In this document: piece by piece, positions 33,795-44,458 of the stretch
How positions within the stretch are numbered: the first letter of the stretch is position 1
Layout: each line of letters starts with the position of its first letter
Assembly: GCA_014529385.2 (NCBI GenBank)
Contig: CM043960.1
Span: 25,238,396-25,298,395 of the forward strand
Direction of reading: 5' to 3'
From: Adiantum capillus-veneris
Lineage: Eukaryota; Streptophyta; Polypodiopsida; Polypodiales; Pteridaceae
DNA length: 60,000 bases
Made by a program: the position numbers and the translations under genes
The notes under the pieces: model-generated
Database searches by the model: none
The model's input: the letters and a program-made list of their open reading frames with translations, nothing else
What the model was told of the DNA's origin: nothing

Positions 33795-35560
33795 TTGTCA
33801 ATTCACCAAGTGTGCAGAGGGAAGGCTCTAGCAATGACCATTCTAGTCCACAAGAGCGTAGGACTATCAGTTCACCAGTATAGAGCCAAATGGTGCCAAG
33901 TGACAGAGAGGAGGTTGAAATGTCAACTCAAGAATAGGCAAAGAGTGGTATTGAGAAGGTCGACTCGTGTTTCTCATCCCCCTGAGAGATGTGTACGTGG
34001 CTTAGATTATGTCATGCTAACTGACTGTAAGGAGCCATCTTGTTACAAATAGGCCATGAGAAGAGATGACAAGCTTAAGTGGGAGCGAGCTATGGAGTCA
34101 GAAATGGATTCTATTGAGAAGAATCGTACTTGGGAGCTAGTTCCTTTACCAAAGGGTAATAATGCTTTGCCATGTAAGTGGGTCTATAAGTTGAAGGTCA
34201 CAAGCGAGAATGCAAAACCAAAGAACAAGGCTCGTTTAATAGCTAAAAGATATAAGCAAGAAAAAGGTGTCGACTCTGATGAAATTTTCTCACCTGTTGT
34301 GAAGATGACAACTCTTTGTACTATGCTTTCCTTGGTAGCTAAAGAAGATATGGAACTTGTACAGTTGGATGTCAAAACAGCTTTCTTGCATGGTGACCTT
34401 CATGATGAGATCTACATGCAATAGCCAAAGGGCTTTTATAGAAAAGGGCAAAGAAAAGCTTGTTTGTAAGCTTAAAAAAAGCTTGTATGGCTTCAAACAA
34501 GCCCCACATGAATGGTATACCAAGTTTGACACCTTTATGCAATCTCATAGTTATACACAAAGTGAGACAGATCACCGCTTGTAACTAAATGGGCTAAAGA
34601 TGGTAGCCTTATTGTGTTCATCCTTTATGTGGATGACATGCTTATCGCAGGGAGAAATGATTATGAGATTGATGCCCTTAAGAAAAGGTTAATGGATGCA
34701 TTTGAGATGAAAGATTTGGGAGATGCAAATCATGTCCTTGGTAAGCACATAATCAGAGATAGAACAAAGTGATTACTCTATCTATTGCAGAAAGATTATG
34801 ACTGCAAAGTTTTGCAATCCTTCAATATGGAGGGTGGGAAGGAAATTATCGCTCCATTGCCTCCATATGTGAAACTTAGTGCAAAGGATAGTCTCAAATC
34901 TAATGTGGAAAAGGTTGAAATGGCCAAGGTTTGTTATGCATCATGTGTGGGCATTCTCATGTATGCCATGATTGCTACTCATCAAGACATTGCATTTGCA
35001 GTGGGAGTTGTGAGTACATATATGTCAGACCCTGGAAAGAAGCATTGGGAAGAAAAGAAAGGCATCTTGAGGTACTTGAGTGGTACAAAACACATGTGCA
35101 TATGATTTGGTAAAAGAAATTGTGGTGTAATTGGTTACACAGACTTGGATTATGCAAGGAATTTTGTCAACTATAGGATATATTTTCACGTTATATGGTG
35201 GTGCAATATCTTGTATGTCTTGCCTACAAAAATGTGTGACATTATCTACCACTGAGGCAGATTATGTTACAGCTAAGAAGCATGAAAAGAAGCTTTATGG
35301 TTGATTCGTCTAGTGGGAGATTGGGCCATGGAGATGACATGCCAATTTTGCATAGTGATAGTCAAAGTGCTATTATGTTGGCAAAGAATCCTGTGTTTCA
35401 TGCAAAGACCAAGCACATTGAGGTGAAGTATCATTTTCTTTGTCAAGTGCTCAGGACAAGCGTCTTGAGCTGGTCAAAGTACACATAGACGATAACCCTG
35501 TATACTTTCTCACAAAGAGTCTACCATCCAATAACTTTTCACATTGTTGAGAGTTGATGG
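33795..35560 (+). pseudogene. Copia reverse transcriptase and RNase H relic
   Basis: The frame at 33960 gives RRSTRVSHPPER, the linker usual before copia RT. RT then follows: RTWELVPLPKGNNALPCKW, QLDVKTAFLHGDLHDEIYM, a frame change at about 34425, SLYGFKQAPHEWY, then LYVDDMLIAG at about 34622. RNase H shows VIGYTDLDYAR (35130), then HSDSQSAIMLAKNPVFHAK (35354) and TKHIEVKYHFL. Stops and frame changes occur throughout. Gag, protease and integrase are not found upstream. The family matches the fragment at 36482-37065. Confidence 0.88.
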
Positions 35561-35642
35561 GCATTGGGTGAGGATATTGTACCTCACTGTACATATACAC
35601 ATTCTTTCTACTAACATGTCTCCATTAAAGGCACATTGGCTT

Positions 35643-36480
35643 TTAAGTGGGAGGTTGTTGGGGTAAAGGCCAAAGTGGCCGGCCGCCCATCTAACTCATG
35701 AACCCTAATACATGTGTACACTCTCTACTTCATTCTTTTAGTGATAAGGCAATAAGGTGTGGCTCATACATTGTGATCTAGGGCACCACTAAACATCGCG
35801 TCTCCATCTCCTTCTTTGCACACACACCATGCATCCCACAGCTCTCACAAATTACCCATTTCCCCCAAGTACAACAAGAAAAAAATCCAATTGAAGAATA
35901 TATATAAAAGATCTTGTAGTAGGTGTGGTGTTTTTTTCAATAAGCTTCTTTGCAGCTTGTATGCAGAGCAAGAGCCACTTTAGGCATGTGTAAATGGTGC
36001 ATGGTGTTAGCATGGTAGCAGAATAAGCCCACCACCTTGGGAGTTTGCTCAGTTTTATGCATTAGATGATTTTTGTGCAGTATTTTCTTTGCTACATACC
36101 ATAAAAGTGCAAGGGAGTTTCTAAATGAGCAGTTGTGATGAGGGCGTATGAGTTATGTGTACCATATGTGCTTTAAAGTCTTGGAAACAGAGCTATAATG
36201 CAGAATGACAGGTTGATAAGGTTAGACTTTGGAGGCCAATTGGTCTATGCCTTAGATGATGGAAGCAGAGGAGTTAAGGTGCAGAAATGTGAAATAAGTG
36301 TGTGAAGACAGCTTGCTAATTAGATACGTTAGCAGAAAGATATGGTGTCTTGAAGGTGAGCACTTTTCATTTGGGGAGGTTACAGTGGATAAAGGGTCAT
36401 TTTGAAGTGTATGTTTATGAGCATTAGGAGCTGGAACTGATATATTGTTCTGCAGTTGGTAGTTTGATGTATGGAATGAT
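35643..36480 (+). repeat. Polypurine tract and 3' LTR of the first copia relic
   Basis: TTAAGTGGGAGG (35643-35654) precedes the LTR start TGTTGGGG at 35656. The LTR-like stretch has a TATA box (TATATAAAAG, 35901-35910). Its end cannot be placed, because the next recognisable sequence is the second copia relic at about 36482. Confidence 0.6.
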
Positions 36481-36481
36481 A

Positions 36482-37065
36482 TGTACATGATCGGATATTG
36501 ATTTTGCAGTGGGAGTGGTGCATGTCAAATCTTGGCAAGAAACATTGGGAGGCAGTGAAAGGGGTCATGAGACTTGTGCATTTGCTTTGGAAGCAAAGAG
36601 GCATGTGTACTTGGATACACAGATGCTGATTATGGAGGGGATATGGATAAAAGAAGGTCTACTTTAGGCTATGTCTTCATTTTTACTGGAGGTGTTGTTT
36701 CTTGGCGATCTCGTTTGCAAAATTGCACATCCATGTCAACCACTGAAGCTGAGTATATTGCAACATCTAAGGCCTACAAGGAAGCAACATGGCTTGCTCG
36801 CCTAGTGGGAGACTTGGGAATTTCTGTTAAGGTGACTACATTACACTATGATCGTCAGAGTGCTATCATGTTGGCAAAGAATCCAGTGTTTCATGTGAAG
36901 ACAAAGCATATACCTGTGAAGTACCACTTCATTCGCTATGTGCTTGAGGAAAAGCTTATGAAGCTTGTGAAGGTGCACACAGATGACAACCATGTAGATC
37001 TTCTCACCAAAGGTCTAGCTTCTGAGCGGTTTGCACACTGTCGGGCACTTATGGACGTGTGTTAG
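36482..37065 (+). pseudogene. Copia RNase H relic, second copy
   Basis: Opens with IDFAVGVV and, after a frame change, KKHWEAVKGVMR. An uninterrupted frame from 36574 to 37065 follows: VLGYTDADYGGDMDKRRST, SMSTTEAEYIATSKA, DRQSAIMLAKNPVFHVKTKH and HVDLLTKGLA. This covers copia RNase H to its normal C-terminus. The catalytic D-E-D residues of the fold appear intact. It is closely related to the relic at 33795-35560 but less decayed. Confidence 0.88.
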
Positions 37066-37135
37066 ATAGGTTTTTCTAGCATGATTGTACATACTTGTAT
37101 ATTTTACACCCCATACTTAAAGGCACATTGGCCTT

Positions 37136-37187
37136 TAAGTGGGAGGTTGTTGGGGTGGTAAAGACCAATGTGGTAGCCCTAAGTAAG
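37136..37187 (+). repeat. Polypurine tract and LTR start, interrupted
   Basis: TTTAAGTGGGAGG (37135-37147) and the LTR start TGTTGGGGTGG at 37148 repeat the arrangement at 35643-35656, including TTAAAGGCACATTGGC just upstream. Forty bases into the LTR the 12.2 kb minus-strand element is inserted. Confidence 0.8.
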
Positions 37188-38193
<1,006 letters not shown>

Positions 38194-38208
38194 CTCCCCC
38201 CCTCTGCG
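38194..38208 (-). other. Polypurine tract of the 12.2 kb element
   Basis: The minus strand reads CGCAGAGGGGGGGAG and abuts the LTR start TGTTGAGCC. A small inverted repeat (TCATGTC, loop, GACATGA) lies beside it at about 38209-38230. Confidence 0.88.
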
Positions 38209-38221
38209 TTCATGTCGTCCC

Positions 38222-38350
38222 TGACATGACGTCTTTGAGCTCTGCTTCAGTGGAATCCCGATGGCTCTTTGGTTGCCGATGGTTAGGATCTCTGAATGTC
38301 CCTTGATAAACCTTGATTCCTTGCTCTTCAAGGATTGCCTCTTCCATCCA
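38222..38350 (-). pseudogene. C-terminal piece with the QG-Y motif
   Basis: The minus strand reads TWMEEAILEEQGIKVYQGTF and ends KDVMSGTT at the stop 20-30 bp before the polypurine tract, where element pol genes usually end. The W...ILEEQG...YQG pattern matches the repeat motif at 41359-42042. It is separated from that ORF by about 3 kb of non-coding, palindrome-bearing DNA. Confidence 0.45.
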
Positions 38351-38610
38351 TGTCTTTGTAGGCTTCAGTGTTGGGTTCTGCTTCTGCTATTTTGTCCTTG
38401 AGTATGGTTCTTTTTTGCTTTGTAGGCGACTTTCCTGTATCCATAGCTTCTGTAACTCCAATTTCAAAAGTTAGCGTCTTTTTTGTACTGATTGCCGAAA
38501 CTAAGCTTTTAACTATCCAAATGACTTCAAAATTGAAACATAAGCTATTCAGGGCCTAAGGATGCAATGCATATGGAAAAATATGAATTTTGGGTGCATT
38601 TTCATGCTAG

Positions 38611-39620
38611 AGACATCATATGGGTATAATGTCGAAGTGCTCAAAATCACTTGATATTTGATATGCATATAGTTGATAGCATGTACATCATAGATATATG
38701 CCTGATTTGGCAATTGGATCTCATTTGGTCAAGTTATGGCCACTTTAGTTCTAATCAGGCTTTTGTTGAGATATTGAGTGAGGATTGGAGTTTGGGATCC
38801 AAATGGGATAAAACTTTGTAGATGGCTCTCATATCACATGTTGAACATTTCTATATGGTCAAAATAGCTCTGAAATGTGCCAAAGTGCCTTGGAGACATC
38901 ATACCCATATGATGTCCATATGGCCCAATTTGGCTCATTTTGGTTTTTTGGCTTGGATTTGGCTTTATAATGGCTTCTACAATGAGCTTATGGAATTTGA
39001 AAAGAATTTGGGTCAAAATTGCTCCATGAGACATCATATGGGTATAATGTCTTTTGTGGATTTTTTGCATGATTTTGGTTCTGTGAGCTCCTTGCATGGT
39101 GGTAAAGTACTGTTTGTACTCAAATCATCACTTGAAGTTGAATATGGCTGAATTTGGATAAAAATAGGCTTTAGGTCAAGATTTTTCTGCTAAGTGGACT
39201 AATGTGGCCATATACTTGTCTAAATGGTACCAAACTTGTTGTATGGCTTATATTCTATGTGTATAATGAGAATATGATGAAAAACATTAAGTTCTGGCCC
39301 AAAATGAGTGAAAAGACATCATATGGGTATGATGTCTTTTTTGGCCAAATTGCACTTTTAATATCCAGATGGCTTGTGCGTGTTATTTAGACCACTCCTA
39401 CAAAGTTTCACTTGATTTGGAGCTATTTTTGCAAGTCTAGGGTCATATGTCGGTTTTATGTCCTTCTTTGCGTTTTTTGGGTTTGCAATCGATTAACTAG
39501 CTCCAAATCTCGTGTAACTTTGTATTTTGGATGGTATTAGCATGTATATAGTGAATATGAACTCAGAAGTGGAGTGTTATGTGCAAAAATGCTACGAGAC
39601 ATCATATGGGTATGATGTCT
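38611..39620. repeat. 24-bp palindrome array, 3' cluster (5 copies)
   Basis: Copies start at 38611, 38894, 39029, 39314 and 39597. Each has arms AGACATCATA and TATGATGTCT (or TATAATGTC) around a TGGG or CCCA centre. Start-to-start distances are 283, 135, 285 and 283 bp. The sequence between copies is diverged but related, for example AAGTGCTCAA followed by TTGATATTTGA after the first copy. No gene lies within. Confidence 0.93.
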
Positions 39621-41358
39621 GATTTGTCAAAAATGTTTTTTTCATGCAAGGCTTGTGTTGTGCTTGTGCCCTAACCCCTTGTAGCTAGTTTTCAACTTTA
39701 AAAATCACAAGTTTAGCTAAAAGCCCCCTTTGTAGGCATTTCAGTCTTCAAGTCCGTCTTTTGGTTTCGAAGTAGACTTTTCTTGAGCTTAGTCCTTGAG
39801 AGTTGTACCCCGAGCTTGTGTGAGTTGTTGGGAAGTCGTCTATGTGGTTCAGGTTGACCTTGATTGTTTTTACACCACTTTTTGCCAAAGTGTCCTGCGA
39901 AACCTGTGAAAGAAGCTGTATCTGTGTGTTTCGAAAAACCGCGTCTCTCAAGAGACCACTGTTGGTGTGTATACGTCTCTGTGATTCTTTGCCCAAATCT
40001 ACCACAAAATCTCAAACCACAAGCTCTGCGGAAGATGAAATTACATTTTCAACTCATAATTTATGCACTTAATTTTGAGCACCTCTCATTCTTCCAAAAG
40101 TGCATCAAACTCGCATACTACGCCAAAGCGAAAAACCTAAAATTTTTTGAAAACCAAAAATTTTCCGAGCTGAATATCAGAAAATCAGTGAAGAATTTGC
40201 AAAAAGTTTCTTCCGCAAAGTTGTAGATCTCGCAAAAATGGTCAGGAATTTCGGGAATCGACCTGAATCGCCACCTTTTACTAGCTGAAAACAGACCTGT
40301 CCGAGAGTCAAAATCGGACACTTTTTGCCATTTAGTTGCCCAAAAGCGTCTTTTTCCACATTGATAAGTAAAATGGCTTCGCCTTGGATTTTGGTTGTAG
40401 ACATTCGTCGTTGATGGTCATTCAAAGCTTTTCGCGAAGTTTTGTGGCGAATGGTTGCCAAATTTGGCCGTTATGCCAAAATGACTCTTTGTGTGTCTGC
40501 CACCGAATCGGATGTTTAGACCCACTTTTGGTTGTCCAAACCCGGAGATACTCCATGGTTGCTTTGATCTCTATAAGGTTAAACTTCTTGTGAAGTTTTG
40601 TTGAATTCCGAGTCATCAGCCTGTTTTTGTGTAAGTGCATGAGTGGAACACCAAAGAGTGTCTGATGCATATGTCCAATGTGAGGACATCTATATGCTTG
40701 CACAGAGTTATGCATGTTAAACAAGATGCGGTGCCAGAGAAGAGTATTGAGGGGTTCTTCTTAGAGCAAGTGTAGCAAAACTTATCACTTCGCACAAGAA
40801 GGGTTTTTGTTGACGAGGTTTCTCCACTCTTCCTCACTGCATCAAGTGCGTGAGTGTTTTTGGACTACTCCGTTTTCTCCACCGTACAAAATAATAGACT
40901 TCGACTCTTATGCTCACCTCTTCCAGCATGAGCGATATGACTTTATGTATGCTCAACTCTCCAGCTTGAGCTTATATATATTAGCTAGACTCATAAACCA
41001 CAGAGAAAATATTAGAGTTGAAGCTTGGGTCTGACACTTTGCTCATTTAGTAGCTCAGTTGCCCGACTCTTGACTCTTATGCCATGTATTTTTAATGGCA
41101 ACTTGGACTTACTGAAATCCAATTCCATACGTTATTGAGGTTTAGGCCATTCTCTTTGGTTTGGTTTTGTGATGCCATTTTGTCAAATACATTGACAAAT
41201 ACCTGCTCTTCATGCTTTGGTAGCACACTGATGTTGCGTGGTGAAACAGGTTTTGAGGTTGAAGCAATGGTTGATGAAGTCTTCTTCCAGACTGTGTTTT
41301 TAAAACTATGACTTCTTCTTGTATCCTTGCTTTACCTTTGTTGATAAGAGGCTGTAGA
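39621..41358. other. No recognisable gene
   Basis: Non-coding interior of the 12.2 kb element. The open frames of 75-120 codons here overlap on opposite strands and match no family. Confidence 0.55.
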
Positions 41359-42042
41359 CTAGTTGTGGGCCTCTATTGTTGAGTTCCGGCTTGGGTTAGG
41401 AATCCAAGTTGTCCTTGGTCCTTGTGTGACCTGCTTTTCCACTTGCCTTGTTGCTTGTTCGACTTGATGGTCCTTTGGCTTCAGTGTCCAAATATTGTTG
41501 TTACCTTTGTAAAAGCCTTGCTCCTGTAGTAAATGACGAGGTATCCACCTTGGAGTTGTAGCACTCATGGTTGCGTAGTTGGGTTGTCGTTGTTGGGCAC
41601 GTTGTGCTACATGAGTTTTCTTCATGATCTCAAGGGAAGCTTTAATCTTTGGCAACCAAATTTGAGTGTTACCTGTATAGTATCCTTGTGCTTCTAGTAG
41701 CTTGACTGGGATCATTCATTGTACTGCTTGCTGTGTGACCTTAGCTTGACTTTTTGGGGTATTTTCACCGCAGAGCTCTGACTTTGGTACCCACAACTAC
41801 TTCAATGTTTGTTGCTTGAAAGGTCTTTGCTTCTTCTTCCTGTACATGTTGTTACTCTTGTACGAACAGTTAGACCTGCGCTTGATGCCCTATTGATCTT
41901 GTTGTGAAGAGATACCACATGCTGGGTATGTCCAAGCTGTTACCTTTGGTTTTCTGACCCATACTTTGATGTTCTCGTCATAGTAGCCTTGAGCAGTGAT
42001 TGAACTATTTGATGCTATCCAACCTGTGACTTTTGCTTGTTG
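41359..42042 (-). pseudogene. Reiterated W-LL-QGYY-IW motif region
   Basis: This continues the frame of the 420-codon ORF past a stop at 42043. Three successive blocks are seen on the minus strand: ITAQGYYDENIKVWVRKPK (about 41990), IPVKLLEAQGYYTGNTQIW (41712) and WIPRHLLQEQGFYKGNNNIW (about 41540). A fourth start, WIPNPS, follows near the end. Each block ends in a basic Lys-x-Lys. Stops at 42043 and about 41715 break it. I do not recognise this repeat family. Confidence 0.6.
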
Positions 42043-43404
42043 TTATTCTTTTGATGCTAGTACCCAAATTGGATCTTTGTCCTTGATGTACTCCTTGGAT
42101 ACTAACACTTGGTTGACATGTTTCTTTCTTTTGTGGAGGCTTTGTTGCGATGGAAACTTTGGTTGATAGACTTTGCGCTTTGGTTTCCATTGTGTTGTCG
42201 AGGGTTTGGCTTTTGATGTAGAGGCTTCTTCGTGTACGTGAATTGGCTGGGCTAAAGACTTTGACTGAAGTGAAGGATTTTGGTTGCAGAACACTATTTC
42301 ACTTGCTTTAGCTTTTCCTTTGTCGATAGTGGTCAAAGATCTTTGAGTTGTCGTAGGCTTAACCACTGTTGAAGATTCAGGTGCTTCTTCAAACATTTTC
42401 GCCCATTGCTTGGACAAAATCAAGTGTGTACTCATTTTTTGAGAGTCCACCACTAGGAATTTGTCTTTTACTTCTTTGGACTCTAGTTTAAAGGTCGCCT
42501 CTGCAATTCCCAAACTTATGACTTCTATTCCCGGTGAGATAAAAACCTTTACTTGAATTTCATAAAGCTCTGGTTTACCTAAAAGTAACCACATGCCATA
42601 TGACATAACATTCGTCGTGGCAATGTGATCAATCTCTACTGTGAAATTTAGCTTGACTCCTTCATGCGTACTTATCAAGAATTTGATCTTCTTGTTCACT
42701 ACCAGGTCTTTCATGTCCTCCTTGCATGCTTTAGTAATCTTTGATTCTTGTGCCTTGAATCTTGTGTCAGCTTCTTGTAAATTAACCTTCTCTACCATTT
42801 CATTGGGTTTAGCAGATTCTGCGAACTTGCTAAAGCTTTGTGTAAGCATCACTTCTTGAACTTCTTGCTGGTCCTTGACTTCATCGATAGCTCCGGTCAC
42901 TGACACCTTGATTGTTTCCTCTTGTGCACTAGATTTGTCTGAAGACTCCTTGTCTGCGTCATTTCCCCAATCTAGACGATCCGAAATGTCGTGAGACATA
43001 TCCTCTTCATTTATCTTTTCTCGTTCATCCTTTTTCGCTCGTGTATCACTCTGATCTGATTCTTTATCAATCACTACTCCCATCATGAAATACGGAACTA
43101 CATCATATCCGTCTTTGTTGCAAAACTTTGTTGTGGGACCATCTGGAATCGCACAGACATCTAGTGTGGCGAGAATGTGTGTCCATTCTAATGGTTCAAG
43201 AACTTCCTCTAGAAAGGGTTCACCAATGTAAGTTTCATCCTCAATCGCCCTTTCTAAGACACATTCCTCGCGTTTTAGGCTTCCACAATTTGAAGCTCCA
43301 CACATCCATAGCTCTTTGGGTTTACCTAGCCAAGCTAGAAGTTCTGTTCCTGCTAATGTAGCTGAATCCGTATCGTGGTTTCTTTGTGTCTCAGGTATAT
43401 GTGG
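42043..43404 (-). CDS. Large ORF after the protease, unknown function
   Basis: The frame is open from 43404, overlapping the protease frame by about 50 bp in the -1 frame. The first Met is at 43305, and 420 codons follow. The start resembles a continuation of the protease (LAGTELLAWLGKPKELWMCG). The middle is acidic and Lys-rich. A later segment (about residues 205-300) reads INKKIKFLIST-like and LGKPELYEIQVKVFIS, with a beta-rich pattern suggesting a second protease-like fold, without a clear active-site triad. The C-terminus enters the QG-Y repeat region. There are no reverse transcriptase or integrase motifs. I do not know its function. Confidence 0.55.
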   Translation of the reverse strand, partial: PHIPETQRNHDTDSATLAGTELLAWLGKPKELWMCGASNCGSLKREECVLERAIEDETYIGEPFLEEVLEPLEWTHILATLDVCAIPDGPTTKFCNKDGYDVVPYFMMGVVIDKESDQSDTRAKKDEREKINEEDMSHDISDRLDWGNDADKESSDKSSAQEETIKVSVTGAIDEVKDQQEVQEVMLTQSFSKFAESAKPNEMVEKVNLQEADTRFKAQESKITKACKEDMKDLVVNKKIKFLISTHEGVKLNFTVEIDHIATTNVMSYGMWLLLGKPELYEIQVKVFISPGIEVISLGIAEATFKLESKEVKDKFLVVDSQKMSTHLILSKQWAKMFEEAPESSTVVKPTTTQRSLTTIDKGKAKASEIVFCNQNPSLQSKSLAQPIHVHEEASTSKAKPSTTQWKPKRKVYQPKFPSQQSLHKRKKHVNQVLVSKEYIKDKDPIWVLASKE

Positions 43405-43970
43405 TCATAACCCCAATCTTGGACCATTTTCAAATGTTTCATGAACGGTCTTCCAAGTATAATATCATAGTTATTCTCCTTGCCAAAGTCAACAATAGCA
43501 AAAGTATGCTCATACTCAATCCCGCAAGAAGTCACTATGACTTTCTCTAAGAGTCCCAAAGGTTTCTCCATATGTCCATCAGCTAGTTGGAGTTTCAACC
43601 TTGTTTTCCTGATTGTCGGTTTTCCCCATTTCTTCCATATTTCTTTTGTGGCAATGGCCACCCCTGCTCCGCTGTCAAGTATTGCCATCGTTTTTACTCC
43701 CTGGAATTCAACTGGTAAAGTTGTATTCCCATCCTCTCCTTCACAATACTCTCCGACCTTGTTCAAAGGTACCGGTTTTGCATTTTTTTGCGGCTTATTC
43801 AGCTCTCGTATCCCTTCTTGCAGCTTTGAAGTTGGGTCTTTTACGCCAAATTTTTCTAAGCATTTTCCTACCGTTGCCCACATATTTGGTCGTAGTCTTA
43901 GAAGCTCAGCTAGGGTGATAGTGCATGTCACTGGTGTTGACAAAATCTCTATCAATCCTTGCGAGTCCAT
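43353..43970 (-). CDS. Retropepsin-like aspartic protease
   Basis: A 205-codon frame with the active-site motif AILDSGAGVAIATKEIW at about residues 98-114 (D-S-G-A). The flap region follows, then the second conserved segment NNYDIILGRPFMKH (about residues 165-178), typical of plant Ty3-type proteases that cut Gag-Pol. The preceding stretch (LAELLRLRPNMW and KVGEYCEGEDGNTTLP) is shared with the plus-strand relic at about 53.6-53.97 kb. The true N-terminus probably lies further upstream: sequence back to about 44070 (LPSYLGEYEAKSEIRALP) looks coding but in another frame. Confidence 0.85.
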   Translation of the reverse strand: MDSQGLIEILSTPVTCTITLAELLRLRPNMWATVGKCLEKFGVKDPTSKLQEGIRELNKPQKNAKPVPLNKVGEYCEGEDGNTTLPVEFQGVKTMAILDSGAGVAIATKEIWKKWGKPTIRKTRLKLQLADGHMEKPLGLLEKVIVTSCGIEYEHTFAIVDFGKENNYDIILGRPFMKHLKMVQDWGYDHIYLRHKETTIRIQLH

Positions 43971-44458
43971 AACTTTTCTGAAGAGATTCCTCGTGAGGGA
44001 AGCGCTCTAATCTCAGATTTTGCTTCGTATTCTCCTAAGTATGAAGGTAAGGTCTTCAGCGAATGAGGTTTACTCTCTACTATTCTAACAGAGCCTCCAT
44101 CTCCCCAGTAAGAATGTAGATCTAAGTCCACTTGAGATCCTGCCTCAAATTCCTCGATGGGTGGGTTCCTAATATCCTTTTCCCCATTTGTCTAATTAGC
44201 TTGAAAACTTAGCTCATTTGCTAAGTTTGCCTCTCTCACTTGTTTCCAAAACTCATCATAATCTTCATCTCTTTTATAAGACCTCTGTATCACAGGATGA
44301 AAACTTTCCATCTTCTGATCAGTTGTGTTCATCCCTATTTGTTTTCTCAGCTTTTTGCGCACTTTTAGCGGTTTCAGCTATCTGTTCATGTGGTGAAGGG
44401 ATAGCATTTGTTTGAGTTGGGTTTCCGGTCTCATGCTCTAGTTTTTCTCTCGGCGGTT

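Noticed and set aside
38822-40724. Several 85-120 codon frames between the palindromes and the third ORF
   Set aside because: They occur on both strands over the repeat units, share no similarity with gag-pol and are broken between repeat copies.
43353-43970. Host pepsin-like protease gene
   Set aside because: The short single D-S-G-A domain and ILGRPF motif, and its place between a Gag-like frame and an LTR, fit a retroelement protease instead.
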